Below are positions 23,825 through 33,797 of a stretch of 64,000 nucleotides of DNA, piece by piece. Numbering within the stretch: position 1 is the stretch's first letter; every line of letters begins with the position of its first letter. The stretch lies in the NCBI GenBank assembly GCA_937899415.1, contig CALBPI010000062.1, positions 1-64,000 of the forward strand, written 5' to 3'. Under the pieces are notes generated by a model. The model saw nothing but the letters and a program-made list of their open reading frames with translations, was not told the origin of the DNA and did no database searches. Position numbers and translations under genes: made by a program. This DNA comes from an uncultured Gammaproteobacteria bacterium. GTDB taxonomy: Bacteria > Pseudomonadota > Gammaproteobacteria > Steroidobacterales > Woeseiaceae.

Positions 23825-24455
23825 CGTTACGCGTCGCCTCTGTGGTCGGTACGACGGAGTCGCCGTCACGCTCGCGGATCGTCCGTTCAATTTCTGTAAT
23901 GGCTGCGAGCTTCTGTTCGGTCTCTGCAAGCGCGCTGCGTAGCCGCGTATTGTCGGCCTGCAGCAGCTCGAGCTGGGCCCGGGCCGCGGCGAGTTCCCGT
24001 GCATTGCTGCGACTTTCGGTATTACTCGCCTGGCGTGCAGAGCTTTCGGCCGAGACGCGCGAGCGCAGTAGCGCGAGGTGCACGCTGGCCAGCAGTTGCT
24101 CGTCGGTGAGCAGCAGCTCGGGGCGTTGCAGCAGATCAGTTAGCATGCCGGCGGCGCGCGCCAGGTGTGTTTTGGCGTGGCCGGGTGTGGCCATGGCAAG
24201 GCTCAGCCGAAGCGTGTTGGTCGTCGTCGGGGCGCGTTCGAAATCGAGTTCGAGTTCGCGCCAGGTCCGATCGGCCGCGGTCGGGTCGGGGCCCAGCAGG
24301 CGGTCCACGTCGGCGAGATAGATCTGCACCGTGGACGGTTGCTGACTGACATCGGCGTCAATGGACTCGCCGCTGCCGTCGAACAGGCCGCCAATCGAGC
24401 TGCACCCGGACAGCAGCAACGCCGCCGCCACGCACGCTGTGAGCCGGCTAGCCAT
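23817..24455 (-). CDS. qseG: QseG-like lipoprotein of the GlrK/GlrR system
   Basis: 212 aa with a lipobox (ALLLSGC). It is mainly helical, with a coiled-coil C-terminal part (AAARAQLELLQADNTRLRSA, EQKLAAITEIERTI). QseG in enterobacteria is an outer-membrane lipoprotein that activates the GlrK kinase. The location between glrK and glrR with 8-bp overlaps on both sides supports the same role. Sequence similarity is weak, so the name rests partly on context. Confidence 0.7.
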   Translation of the reverse strand: MASRLTACVAAALLLSGCSSIGGLFDGSGESIDADVSQQPSTVQIYLADVDRLLGPDPTAADRTWRELELDFERAPTTTNTLRLSLAMATPGHAKTHLARAAGMLTDLLQRPELLLTDEQLLASVHLALLRSRVSAESSARQASNTESRSNARELAAARAQLELLQADNTRLRSALAETEQKLAAITEIERTIRERDGDSVVPTTEATRNDE

Positions 24456-25956
24456 TGGCTGCCTGCCGCGTCGCGAGCTCGGGCACTTCGGGCTGCGGGA
24501 TAAGGATTCTGAAGTGCGCACCCGTGAAGACAACGGTGTCGCCGCGCCCCGTGCGAATCGCTTGTTGGTCGTCGGTAATGTCCACCACGCCATCATGGGC
24601 CTGAACCGATTCGAGCACAACCGACAAGCCAATGCCGGTACCGGCCACGAGGCCGCCCTGTTCCTGCTCGCCCTGATAGAACGCATCAAAGACCTTCTTT
24701 CGTTCGCGCATGGGGATTCCGGGGCCCTGGTCAGCGACCTCGATCTGGAACTGACCGTTGCCATCTTTGACCCGCACGAGCAGGCACGCGCCGCGCGGCG
24801 AGAACTTCAGTGCATTGGAAATGAGGTTGTCGAGCACCGTGCGAATCATCTCCCGGTCTGCTTGCACCGTGAGCGTGTCGATGTCGGCGAGAAGACGGAC
24901 GTTTTGGCCGCGCAGCGTCAGCGCGTGACTCTTGAGCACGGAGTCGACGACGTCGCCAATCGCGAACTCGCTCAGATTGAGTACTTCGTTACGGCTTTGC
25001 CAGGCGGAAAAGTTGAGCAGGTTTTCGATCAGTCGCTGCAGGCGCAGGCCGTTGTTACGCAGGATGTCGGTGACCTCGACCTGTGGCGCGTCGAGCTCGC
25101 CGACGGATCCGTCGAGCAGCAGCTCGGTGCCTTCGCGAATGTTCGCGAGCGGTGTCTTGAGTTCGTGTGACATGTGGCGCAGAAAGCGGTTCTTTTCCTT
25201 GGCGAGCTCAAGCAGGCGCCGGCGTAGCCATTCGAGTTGTCGGCCCAGGGACTCGAGGTCGGCCGGGCCATCGACTTCGATGTGGCGTGAGAACTGGCCT
25301 TCGCCGAGTTGTCGAATCGCACGGTCGAGCGCGCGGATGGGGCGGCTGACACGCCAGGTGACAAAGCCCATCGTGAGCACGCTGATGAGCGTCAGGCTGC
25401 CCGCCTGCCAGGCGAGCGCCGTACGTGTGGCCGCCGTGTCTTCCTGCAGCGCGGTGAGCTGTGTGTCGATGTCCGAGGTCAGCAGTCGAGACAGCTGCTG
25501 TGCCGCTGCGATCGCCTGCGCGAAGCCACCCGTCGCTGTCGCCGCACTGCCCGGGTCAGCCGGCTGACGCGTCAGGCCGATCATGAGCGTGGTCAGACGC
25601 GACTCGATGACGTTAAGCAGCGCGAGCGCGTCTGCATTCGTCGTGCGTTCCTGCAATGCGGTGATCGCCGCACCGGCCTCGGCGGCATCCTCGCGCAGGA
25701 ACCCGATGAGCTCAGCGTCCTCGGACACGAGATACTGGCGTGCCACGCGTTCCATGATGCTGAGTTGTTCCTGCAACTCGCGGCTGTTCTGCGTCGCCTC
25801 GATACCCCGCACGATCAGCGACTCGCTGCGCGTGGTGAAACGATCAAGTTGCAGCAGTGCCCACACAAGTGCCACTGACAGCGGCAGCATGATGCAGGCG
25901 TAGCCGATCAATACGAGTGCGTTGATCGAGCGTGGTCTTGGCAGACGAAAACCCAT
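24448..25956 (-). CDS. glrK: GlrK (QseE) sensor histidine kinase
   Basis: 502 aa. N-terminal transmembrane helix (LIGYACIMLPLSVALVWALL), periplasmic helical sensor with VARQYLVSEDAEL, second helix (GSLTLISVLTMGFVTW), HAMP, HisKA with RHMSHELKTPLANIREGTEL (phospho-His), and HATPase motifs NLISNALKF, ADQGPGIP and GTGIGLSVV. The periplasmic VARQYLV and HisKA sequence are typical of GlrK. Partner of GlrR. Confidence 0.92.
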   Translation of the reverse strand: MGFRLPRPRSINALVLIGYACIMLPLSVALVWALLQLDRFTTRSESLIVRGIEATQNSRELQEQLSIMERVARQYLVSEDAELIGFLREDAAEAGAAITALQERTTNADALALLNVIESRLTTLMIGLTRQPADPGSAATATGGFAQAIAAAQQLSRLLTSDIDTQLTALQEDTAATRTALAWQAGSLTLISVLTMGFVTWRVSRPIRALDRAIRQLGEGQFSRHIEVDGPADLESLGRQLEWLRRRLLELAKEKNRFLRHMSHELKTPLANIREGTELLLDGSVGELDAPQVEVTDILRNNGLRLQRLIENLLNFSAWQSRNEVLNLSEFAIGDVVDSVLKSHALTLRGQNVRLLADIDTLTVQADREMIRTVLDNLISNALKFSPRGACLLVRVKDGNGQFQIEVADQGPGIPMRERKKVFDAFYQGEQEQGGLVAGTGIGLSVVLESVQAHDGVVDITDDQQAIRTGRGDTVVFTGAHFRILIPQPEVPELATRQAANG

Positions 25957-25970
25957 AGTGCGCCGTTTTC

Positions 25971-26984
25971 TCAGTCCCGCCAGTAGGCGCCGGGGTCGCG
26001 CGCCGCAATGCGGCGTTCCCAGTTGAGGCTCGATGTCACGATGGCGTCAAGGCTGTCGAGCTGTGGCGACCAACCGAGCACGTCGCGGATACGATCGGCG
26101 CGGGCCACGAGCGACGGCGGATCGCCCGCCCGGCGCGGTGCGTCCTGAACGCTCAGGGGTGCGCCGTGTGCGGCTTCGACGGCGGCGATGAGTTCGCGCA
26201 CGCTGTAGCCGTGACCGTAGCCACAATTGAGCGTGACGGAGTCGCCGCCGGCGCGCAGGTAGTCGAGCGCGTCGAGATGGGCCGAGGCCAGGTCCTCGAC
26301 GTGAATGTAGTCACGCACGCCCGTGCCGTCGGGCGTATCGAAGTCGGTCCCAAAAACAAACAGCTGGTCGCGACGGCCCGTAGCCACTTCGCAAGCGACC
26401 TTCGTGAGCAACGTGGCGCGCGGCGTGGACTGGCCGATGCGACCGCCCGGGTCTGAGCCTGCGACGTTGAAGTAACGCAGCGCCACGTGACTGGGCCCGC
26501 CGGCGAAGGCCAGGTCGCGGAGCATCCACTCCGTCATGAGTTTGGAGCTGCCGTAGGGATTAATGGGTCGCGTCGCCGATTCCTCTCCGGCCACGCCACC
26601 CTCGGGGATGCCGTATACGGCGGCTGTCGACGAGAACACCACGTGACGCACGCCGTGCGCCTGCGCCGCGTCCATGAGCGCCAACGTGTTGGCCGTGTTG
26701 TTACGGTAGTACTGGAGCGGGTTTTCAACGGACTCGGGCACGATCGTCGCGGCCGCGAAGTGCATGATCGTATCGATGTCGCTGCGCTCTAAGATGGCGT
26801 TGAGTGTCGTTGTGTCACCCGTGTCGCCGACAACCAGTTCGCCGTGCGTGACCGCGGCCTCAAAGCCTGTCGATAGGTTGTCGAGGGTAATGGTTGGCTC
26901 ACCGCGCGCGCCGAGCTGGCGCACAACGTGGCTGCCGATGTAACCGGCGCCGCCTGTGACGAGAATGCGCGCTTTTTCCGACAT
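25971..26984 (-). CDS. galE: UDP-glucose 4-epimerase
   Basis: 337 aa extended SDR. TGGAGYIGSHVVRQL binds NAD, STAAVYG and NPYGSSKLMTEWML give the Ser and YxxxK catalytic residues, ALRYFNVAGSDP is the GalE signature. It interconverts UDP-glucose and UDP-galactose and would feed cell-surface polysaccharide synthesis. It is first in the operon with glrK, 14 bp upstream, which suggests that the envelope-responsive kinase is co-expressed with a sugar-nucleotide enzyme. Confidence 0.93.
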   Translation of the reverse strand: MSEKARILVTGGAGYIGSHVVRQLGARGEPTITLDNLSTGFEAAVTHGELVVGDTGDTTTLNAILERSDIDTIMHFAAATIVPESVENPLQYYRNNTANTLALMDAAQAHGVRHVVFSSTAAVYGIPEGGVAGEESATRPINPYGSSKLMTEWMLRDLAFAGGPSHVALRYFNVAGSDPGGRIGQSTPRATLLTKVACEVATGRRDQLFVFGTDFDTPDGTGVRDYIHVEDLASAHLDALDYLRAGGDSVTLNCGYGHGYSVRELIAAVEAAHGAPLSVQDAPRRAGDPPSLVARADRIRDVLGWSPQLDSLDAIVTSSLNWERRIAARDPGAYWRD

Positions 26985-27072
26985 GTACCGCTTCCTGCAC
27001 GCGGCGGAAGCCGCGAAACGCCTGAATTCAGGCGCAAGATAATACCAGCGTCAAGTCGAACAACCGTCTACC

Positions 27073-27092
27073 CAGTCGCAATTTTGCGACTG
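27073..27092. promoter_or_regulatory. Perfect 20-bp palindrome between galE and the protease gene
   Basis: CAGTCGCAA-TT-TTGCGACTG, both arms perfect, followed by TTTTG. The hairpin loop would be too short for a good terminator if fully paired and no plus-strand gene precedes, so an operator is the better reading. Confidence 0.5.
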
Positions 27093-27196
27093 TTTTGTGG
27101 TCTATGTCACTGGTTCATGTATTCCCTGCGGGCTACCCTGTGCGCCATTCAGTCGGGTACCGCATGTAGCACCCCGTCGGTAAGGAGACGTATCGA

Positions 27197-29188
27197 ATGT
27201 CCTTGGCAACCCCCGAACTCGCATTTCGGCAGCGTGTGCAACGCGCCGTTCTCGTCCTGGCCGCAGCCACGCTTGCGGCCTGCGGCGGGGGTGGTGGTGG
27301 TAGTGCACCGCCGCCACCGCCCGTCAACACGGCGCCCTCGGTTAACGCCGGCGGTGATCAGAACGTTGAGCAAAACAGCTCCGTCACGCTCACGGGTTCG
27401 GCCACCGATGACGGCGGTGCCGCCGGCTTGTCATTCTCATGGAGCCAGACAGGCGGGCCCTCGGTCACGCTCGTGGGTGGCGACACAGCGACCGCCAGCT
27501 TTACCGCACCGGCCACGACCGACTTCGTCGTCCTCCAATTCCAGCTCACTGTCAGTGACGGTTCCTTGAATTCGAGCGACACGGTGGGCGTGACTGTCTT
27601 TGATGACACGAGTACGCCCACAGTACTCGGCTCCGTAACGTATGAGTTCGTGCCGGGCTCGGCCGCGGGCCTGAATTACAACGCCACCGAAACGCGCCCC
27701 GTACGCGCGGCGACCGTTCAGGTCATCGATCAGGCCAGCAGCACCGTGCTCGCCGAGGATGTGCTCGACACGCAAGGCCAGTTCTCGCTGGACGTGCCCG
27801 CCAACACGGATGTGTTCGTGCGCGTACGCGCCGAGCTCAAACTGACGGGACAGCCCGGCTGGGACGTCGAGGTGCGTGATAACACCTCATCGACGAGCCT
27901 GCCACTCGAAGAGCGCCCGCTCTACGTGCTCGACGGCCAACCCTTCAACACGGGTACGGGGCCACAGAACATTACGCTCGCAGCGCGCACGGGCTGGGGT
28001 GGTTCGAGTTACACCGGCATTCGCTCGGCAGCGCCGTTTGCCATTCTCGATGCCATATATAAAGCCATCGAACTTGTGGTGGCAGTCGATCCCGATGCGG
28101 AGGTCGCGCCACTCGACGCGTACTGGTGTGTCATCTACTCCTCGGCCGGTACGACGGGGTGCTGTATAGCGACCGGTGAAATCGGTACCTCGTTCTACCG
28201 CGGAGACCTCGACTCGCTGTTCCTGCTCGGCCAGGCCAACGATGACACCGAAGAATTCGACAGCCATGTCGTCACGCACGAATGGGGTCATTATTTCGAA
28301 GACAACTTTGCGCGTTCCGACAGCATCGGTGGCTCGCACTCGCTGAACCAGCGGCTCGACCCGCGTCTCGCCTTCGGCGAAGGCTGGGGTAACGCCGTGG
28401 CCGGCATGATCCTCGGTGACCCGCTGTACTACGACACCTCAGGCAGTCAGCAGGATGCAGGCTTCAATTTCAGTGTCGACGACAACGCGGCCAGCGCATC
28501 GAACCGCGGCTTCTACAGCGAGCGCAGCGTACAGGCGATTCTCTACGACCTGTTTGACGCCGCCGACGACACGGGCGACACCGTGAACATCGGCTTCAAC
28601 TCGATTTACGAGGTGCTCGTCAACGAGCAGGCCAACGGCGTCCCCTTTACAACGATTTACCCGTTCCTCGAGGCCATCCGCGCCCGTGAGCCGGCTGCAG
28701 TGCCTGCGATCAACACGCTGGTGGCGCAGCAGCGCATCAAGTTCGACGCGGACGCCTACGGTACGGGTGAAACGGACGACGCCAGTGGCGGCGTGAATGT
28801 GCTGCCGATCTACACGGAAGTCACTGTGGGCGGCCCGGCCGTGAACATCTGCTCGAGCAACCGTTACGATCCCAACGAAGACGGCAACAAGCTCGGCATC
28901 CGTCGCTTTGCACGCTTTAACGTGCCGGCAGCGGGCAGCTACACGATCCAGGCCACGACGACCAATCCGCCGGCAGCAGGTCAGAGCGACCCCGACATCG
29001 CCGTGTTCCAGGTTGGATTTATCACCGCTGGGTTCAGCCCCGTGGCGGACAGCGAAACGCTGGTGACCAACCTTGCGGCGGGTGAGCATGTCCTCGAGAT
29101 TTACGAGTACTCATACCTGCGCGGCGACGTCCCGGCGATCAGCCAGCCTGACGACAACACCTGCTTCGATCTCACGATCAGCCCCTGA
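27197..29188 (+). CDS. Secreted lipoprotein with Ig/PKD-like domain and HEXXH metalloprotease-like domain
   Basis: 663 aa. A lipobox (LAAATLAAC) is followed by poly-Gly and poly-Pro, then a PKD/REJ-like domain (PSVNAGGDQNVEQNSSVTL, residues ~48-140), a carboxypeptidase-regulatory-like beta domain, and a zinc-protease motif HEWGH (about residues 361-365) in VVTHEWGHYFEDNFA. The downstream FGEGWGNAVAGMIL may supply the third ligand. The C-terminal beta domain (AGSYTIQATTT, LAAGEHVLEIY) is PPC-like. It is probably an extracellular or surface protease; the substrate is unknown. The next gene is 17 bp downstream. Confidence 0.75.
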   Translation: MSLATPELAFRQRVQRAVLVLAAATLAACGGGGGGSAPPPPPVNTAPSVNAGGDQNVEQNSSVTLTGSATDDGGAAGLSFSWSQTGGPSVTLVGGDTATASFTAPATTDFVVLQFQLTVSDGSLNSSDTVGVTVFDDTSTPTVLGSVTYEFVPGSAAGLNYNATETRPVRAATVQVIDQASSTVLAEDVLDTQGQFSLDVPANTDVFVRVRAELKLTGQPGWDVEVRDNTSSTSLPLEERPLYVLDGQPFNTGTGPQNITLAARTGWGGSSYTGIRSAAPFAILDAIYKAIELVVAVDPDAEVAPLDAYWCVIYSSAGTTGCCIATGEIGTSFYRGDLDSLFLLGQANDDTEEFDSHVVTHEWGHYFEDNFARSDSIGGSHSLNQRLDPRLAFGEGWGNAVAGMILGDPLYYDTSGSQQDAGFNFSVDDNAASASNRGFYSERSVQAILYDLFDAADDTGDTVNIGFNSIYEVLVNEQANGVPFTTIYPFLEAIRAREPAAVPAINTLVAQQRIKFDADAYGTGETDDASGGVNVLPIYTEVTVGGPAVNICSSNRYDPNEDGNKLGIRRFARFNVPAAGSYTIQATTTNPPAAGQSDPDIAVFQVGFITAGFSPVADSETLVTNLAAGEHVLEIYEYSYLRGDVPAISQPDDNTCFDLTISP

Positions 29189-29205
29189 CACGAGGCACCA
29201 CGAAC

Positions 29206-29781
29206 ATGAATCGCATTGCTATTACCCTGACCCTGAGTGCGTCGCTCGTGGCCTGCGGCGGTGAGCCGCCCGCGACGACGACAGAAGCACCGACGGTCGC
29301 CGAGATTTCGAGCAAGCGCCTGCCCGGCGACTCGCCCGGAAAACCGACGGTGCCTGTCTTCATGGCTTACGAGTTTCTGCAGACGCCTGCCGTTGGTGAA
29401 CCGCTGACGGTGCGGGTCGAGCTGACGGGAGCGACGACCGTCGCCGCGAGCGGCATGCGTATCGCCACGCGCGGTGCATTGACGCTCGGCAAGAACACGA
29501 CAGAGCAAATGCCGCTTAAGGCCGACGCGTCGAGCAGCACCGGTGTCATGACCCAGGACATCGTCGTGACGCCGTCAGACACGGGTCGCAGTTACGTTGG
29601 TATCCAGGTGAACGGTCTCTGGGAAGGCCAGCCGTTTACCAAGGCCATGTCGATCCCCGTGCAGGTTGGTGAGGGCGGTCCGAGCCTCGAAACCAATGGC
29701 GTCATTATCGATGACGGGGTGGAGGTCTTGTCCTCGATGCCCGCGGATCAGCAGCTCGAGACGGGCGATAGCACCCGCTAG
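29206..29781 (+). CDS. Small lipoprotein cotranscribed with the protease
   Basis: 191 aa. Lipobox SASLVAC, Thr/Ala-rich linker, then a domain with VRVELTGATTVAASGMRI and DIVVTPSDTGRSYVGIQV that looks like a beta-sandwich. It lies 17 bp after the protease and ahead of a strong terminator, so the two form an operon. It could anchor or shield the protease. Not recognised. Confidence 0.65.
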   Translation: MNRIAITLTLSASLVACGGEPPATTTEAPTVAEISSKRLPGDSPGKPTVPVFMAYEFLQTPAVGEPLTVRVELTGATTVAASGMRIATRGALTLGKNTTEQMPLKADASSSTGVMTQDIVVTPSDTGRSYVGIQVNGLWEGQPFTKAMSIPVQVGEGGPSLETNGVIIDDGVEVLSSMPADQQLETGDSTR

Positions 29782-29813
29782 CCCCTAATCCAAACTCAGC
29801 TTCGGCCGCAAGA

Positions 29814-29849
29814 AGCGCGCCCAGGGCATTGACCGGGCGCGCTTTTTTT
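29814..29849 (+). terminator. Rho-independent terminator of the protease-lipoprotein operon
   Basis: Perfect stem AGCGCGCCC / GGGCGCGCT with a 12-base loop and seven T. It lies 33 bp after the lipoprotein stop. The remaining stretch to 30078 shows no gene. Confidence 0.95.
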
Positions 29850-30078
29850 AGGGGCAGGCCTGGTCTCGGGAAATTTTTCCCACTCTCTGCCCAAAACTGG
29901 AACTGCATCACAGCAGCGGTGCCGGGTTCGCAGTACTTTCTGGCGACACACTGCGCGCATCGGGATTCGCGCGCAGAGCGGCTGGCCACAGCATGCACGG
30001 TCCGGATGCCGTGTGGGCCCGCCACGTCACCGAGCAGGCGCCAGGGAGGTTTGCGTCTGGACGGTCGCAGGGCAGGGC

Positions 30079-33000
30079 ATGATGCACCCGATTCTGAAAG
30101 CGCAGTTATCCGAGGCGACGCGGGGCGAAGGCACCACGTCGAGCCTTGATATTGGCCGGCTCATCGAGCTGGTCGGTGCGTTCTATGAGTCGCTCGACGG
30201 CGGCGACCTGCCCCTCGATGACGTGCTGGCGGCCTCGACGCTCGTGCTCGACCGCAGTGCCGCCGTTAGCGTCACACCCCAGCCCGCGCCACCGGCGCTG
30301 TCCCCGACCGATACCACGATGGCCGTCTCCATGGCCTCGAACTCCGGTATCCGCGCGCGCTTCTCTGGCATCCACCTCGACGACCTGCGTACCGTGCTCG
30401 ACAGCATCGCGGACATGGTGCTGACCGTCGACACCGAGGGGCTGATCCAGTTTTCCAACCGCGTGGCGGTGAAGTTCTTTGCACCCGATCAGCGCTCGCT
30501 GGCCGGGCGCGCGCTCAGCGAATTCCTCCCGATGTCGCAGGGCGCCGAGGTCGGTGCGTTCCTGGATCCATTTGTGGCAGAGCTGGATCGCACCAACCCC
30601 GATCTCATTGGCGGCGAGATTTCGGGCTGTCACATCGACGGTCGCGCCTACCGTATCGAACTGACGGCCAGCCGCATGTCTGCGCTGGGCGCCGGCGAAT
30701 ACGTCATCTGCATGCGTGACGTGTCTGCACGTGCTGCGGCGGCCGCCGCGCTGCGCGAAAACGAAGAACGCTACCGCGCACTCGTCGAGCACGCGCCCGA
30801 GGCCATCCTTGTGTTCGATGCGGGCTCTAACCAGTTCATCGACGCCAACGATCATGCATCGACGCTGTTCAACCTGCCGCGGAAACGTTTGCTCGCGAGC
30901 GGGTTCTTTGGTTTGCGCGACGTCTCCAATGGCGTCGAAACCAGCGCCGAACAAAAACGTATTGAGACCTTCCTGCAGCGTGCGCTGCAGGGCGGCCAAC
31001 CCACGTTCGAGTGGATCTACCACAGCCGTGGCGGTGTCGAGTTGCCTTGCGAGGTGCGCTTGAGTCGCATGCCGGCCGAAGACCGAGATCTCGTACGCGT
31101 CAGCGTCAACTCGATTGCGGGACGCAAGCGCCGCGAGCTCGTCGACTACTCAGAGAAGAAGCTGCTGGAGATGATCGCCTCGGGCGTGTCCTTCAAGAAA
31201 GTCATGCGAGCGCTGTGCCGCACGGCGGAACGTGTGGTTGGCAACTGTCGGGCCAGCATCATGCTCGTCGACGTCAACCGTTCCGACCTCTTGCTGCACA
31301 GTGCGCCGGCGTTTGGCGATGCTGATCTCAAGGCCATTCGCCGACTGCCGCTCGACGAGCCACGACTAAGCTGTGGCGTCGCGATTGCCACGGGCAAGCC
31401 CGCGATCACGCCCGATGTCTTCGCGCACCGCGCGTGGTCCGAGCACCACTTTCTGGCGCGTCGCCTGGGCTTTGTGAGCGCCTGGTCCTTTCCCGTGACG
31501 GGCGTGGACACGGGTGCTGCGGCGACTATCGACGTGTACTTCGAAGAAAAGCGCGAGCCGACCACCGACGAGCTTGATTGGCTCGGCAGCCTGTCCCGCC
31601 TCGCGGGCATTGCGATCGGCCGCGAGCGCAACCGTGCGGCGCTGTCGCAGAGCGAGGGGCGGTTCCGCGGCCTGTTCGAGAATGTCGTGGAAGGCGTCTA
31701 CATTGCCAGTACGGACGGGCGCATCATCTCGGCCAACCCCGCGCTTGTGGCTATGCTCGGCTATGCAGATGAGGACGACCTCATCGAGAATGCGCGGCGT
31801 AAGACCGCTTACGCCAATAAGCAGGATGCGCAGTTTTTCGAACGCGGTATCGAGGACGAGGGTGAGGTGCGGGGCTTCGAGGCGATCATGCTGCGCCGCG
31901 ATGGCACCCCCATCGAGGTCATCGAAAACGCGCGTGCGGTTGACTACGCCAACGGCGAGCGCTGCATCGAGGGCACGATTTCCGATATCACCGAGCGCAA
32001 GCAGGCCGAGCGTCGCATCTTTGCTGAAAAGGAGCGCGCGGAGGTCACGCTGAAGTCGATCGGTGACGGCGTCATCACGACCGATGCCGAGGGCCGCATC
32101 GAGTATCTGAATCCCGTCGCCGAAGACCTGACGGGCTGGACACTGCGTGCCGTACACGGCGAACCCGTCGAGGACCTGCTGACCCTGATCAACGAGCACT
32201 CGCGCGAGATGGTCGATAACCCCATCACCCGTTGCCTGAACGAAGGCCGGGTCATCACGATGTCGGGCCCGACTTTGCTCATCGATCGGTCGGGCCAGGA
32301 AATCGCGATTCAGAATTCCACGGCGCCGATTCGGGACCGCAAGGGCCACACGGTGGGTTCGGTCATGGTGTTCCACGACGTGAGCGCCGAAGGCCGACTC
32401 TCGCGCAAGCTGTCTTACCAGGCGACGCACGACGCCCTGACGGGCTTCATCAACCGTCAGGAGTTCGAGAACGTGCTGGAGCGCGCCATCGCGCGCCGGC
32501 GTACGAATCCGACACATCAGTACGCGCTGCTCTACATTGATATCGATCAGTTCAAGATCGTTAACGACACCTTTGGACACACGGCAGGCGACGAACTCAT
32601 TCGCCAGATCTCGGCCTGCCTGCAAACCTCCATACACATCAATGACACCGTGGCGCGACTCGGTGGCGATGAGTTTGGTTTGCTGCTTTCAAATTGCGAC
32701 GCCGACCGCGCGACCGATATCGCGGAGGTCATTCGCGCCACGGTGGAAGGCTACCGTTTCGAGTGGCAGCACCACGTGCAGGCGGTCACCGCGAGTATCG
32801 GGATCGTCATGCTCGACCGTGACAATGCCACGGTGGGTGCGCTGCTCAGCGCGGCCGACGTTGCCTGCTTTGCCGCCAAGGACATGGGGCGCAACCGCTT
32901 CCACCTTTACCGCGAGGGCGATGCGGGTGTGCGCCACCAGGAGATGCACTGGCTGAATCGCATCAACCGGGCCCTCGAGGAGTCACGCTTCGAGCTCTAC

Positions 33001-33729
33001 TTCCAGCCCATCGCACACACAGTGGCACCCGAGGATGGCCCTGATTGCACGCATTACGAGCTGCTGCTGCGGATGATCGACGAGGACGGCAACGTCATCC
33101 CGCCAGGCACCTTCATTGCGGCAGCGGAGCGCTATGACCGCATGCAGGCGCTGGATCGATGGGTGGTGGCTGAGGCGCTCGCGCACGCCGATCAGGGCGA
33201 CCCCGAACAGCAGGCGGCCTACACCTTGTCGATCAACCTGTCTGGCAATTCGTTGTCCGACGATCGTTTCCTCGAGTACATCAAGGACCTGTTGGCCGAG
33301 ACGCCGCTCTGCAAAGGCGGGGTCTGCTTCGAGATCACCGAGACAGCGGCTATCGCCAATCTCAATCGCGTTCGCCATTTCATGTCCGAGCTCAAGAAGC
33401 TCGGCTGCCTGTTCTCACTCGATGATTTCGGCAGCGGTCTGTCATCGTTCGCCTACCTCAAGAATCTTCCCGTCGATTTCCTCAAGGTCGACGGCGCCTT
33501 CATCAAGAATGTCGCTCGTGATGATGTCGACCAGAGCATGGTGGCGGCCATTCAGCAGGTGGCCCAGGCCATGGGCATTCGCGCCGTGGCGGAGCACGTC
33601 GAGGACGAGGCCACTCGGGTTCGGCTGGCCGAGATCGGTGTGCCGCTCGTGCAGGGCTTCCACATCGCGAGACCTGCGCCCGTGCGCCGGTTCTCGCCCT
33701 GGTCCGCCGAGGCATCGCGTCGCGCTTGA
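30079..33729 (+). CDS. PAS/GAF/GGDEF/EAL c-di-GMP signalling protein
   Basis: 1216 aa from ATG 30079. Domains: PAS (~101-215), PAS (~229-345), GAF (~360-515), PAS (~527-645), PAS (~655-770), GGDEF (~777-945, RLGGDEF intact) and EAL (~955-1205). The inhibitory I-site RxxD before GGDEF reads HIND, so product inhibition is probably lost. The EAL motif is YELLLRM; other catalytic pieces are kept (SINLSGN, FEITETA, LDDFGSG, LKVDGAFI, AEHVED), so it may make or break c-di-GMP. No transmembrane helix is visible, so it is a soluble sensor. ORFs in other frames here are shadows. Confidence 0.9.
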   Translation: MMHPILKAQLSEATRGEGTTSSLDIGRLIELVGAFYESLDGGDLPLDDVLAASTLVLDRSAAVSVTPQPAPPALSPTDTTMAVSMASNSGIRARFSGIHLDDLRTVLDSIADMVLTVDTEGLIQFSNRVAVKFFAPDQRSLAGRALSEFLPMSQGAEVGAFLDPFVAELDRTNPDLIGGEISGCHIDGRAYRIELTASRMSALGAGEYVICMRDVSARAAAAAALRENEERYRALVEHAPEAILVFDAGSNQFIDANDHASTLFNLPRKRLLASGFFGLRDVSNGVETSAEQKRIETFLQRALQGGQPTFEWIYHSRGGVELPCEVRLSRMPAEDRDLVRVSVNSIAGRKRRELVDYSEKKLLEMIASGVSFKKVMRALCRTAERVVGNCRASIMLVDVNRSDLLLHSAPAFGDADLKAIRRLPLDEPRLSCGVAIATGKPAITPDVFAHRAWSEHHFLARRLGFVSAWSFPVTGVDTGAAATIDVYFEEKREPTTDELDWLGSLSRLAGIAIGRERNRAALSQSEGRFRGLFENVVEGVYIASTDGRIISANPALVAMLGYADEDDLIENARRKTAYANKQDAQFFERGIEDEGEVRGFEAIMLRRDGTPIEVIENARAVDYANGERCIEGTISDITERKQAERRIFAEKERAEVTLKSIGDGVITTDAEGRIEYLNPVAEDLTGWTLRAVHGEPVEDLLTLINEHSREMVDNPITRCLNEGRVITMSGPTLLIDRSGQEIAIQNSTAPIRDRKGHTVGSVMVFHDVSAEGRLSRKLSYQATHDALTGFINRQEFENVLERAIARRRTNPTHQYALLYIDIDQFKIVNDTFGHTAGDELIRQISACLQTSIHINDTVARLGGDEFGLLLSNCDADRATDIAEVIRATVEGYRFEWQHHVQAVTASIGIVMLDRDNATVGALLSAADVACFAAKDMGRNRFHLYREGDAGVRHQEMHWLNRINRALEESRFELYFQPIAHTVAPEDGPDCTHYELLLRMIDEDGNVIPPGTFIAAAERYDRMQALDRWVVAEALAHADQGDPEQQAAYTLSINLSGNSLSDDRFLEYIKDLLAETPLCKGGVCFEITETAAIANLNRVRHFMSELKKLGCLFSLDDFGSGLSSFAYLKNLPVDFLKVDGAFIKNVARDDVDQSMVAAIQQVAQAMGIRAVAEHVEDEATRVRLAEIGVPLVQGFHIARPAPVRRFSPWSAEASRRA

Positions 33730-33797
33730 GCCCAAGTCCCAGTGCGATAGACTGGGGGCATGAACCTGTTTGACGCGCGCCGCGCCCAATAACGCGT

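Noticed and set aside
31366-32637. 423-aa minus ORF inside the GGDEF/EAL gene
   Set aside because: Shadow frame without recognisable domains.
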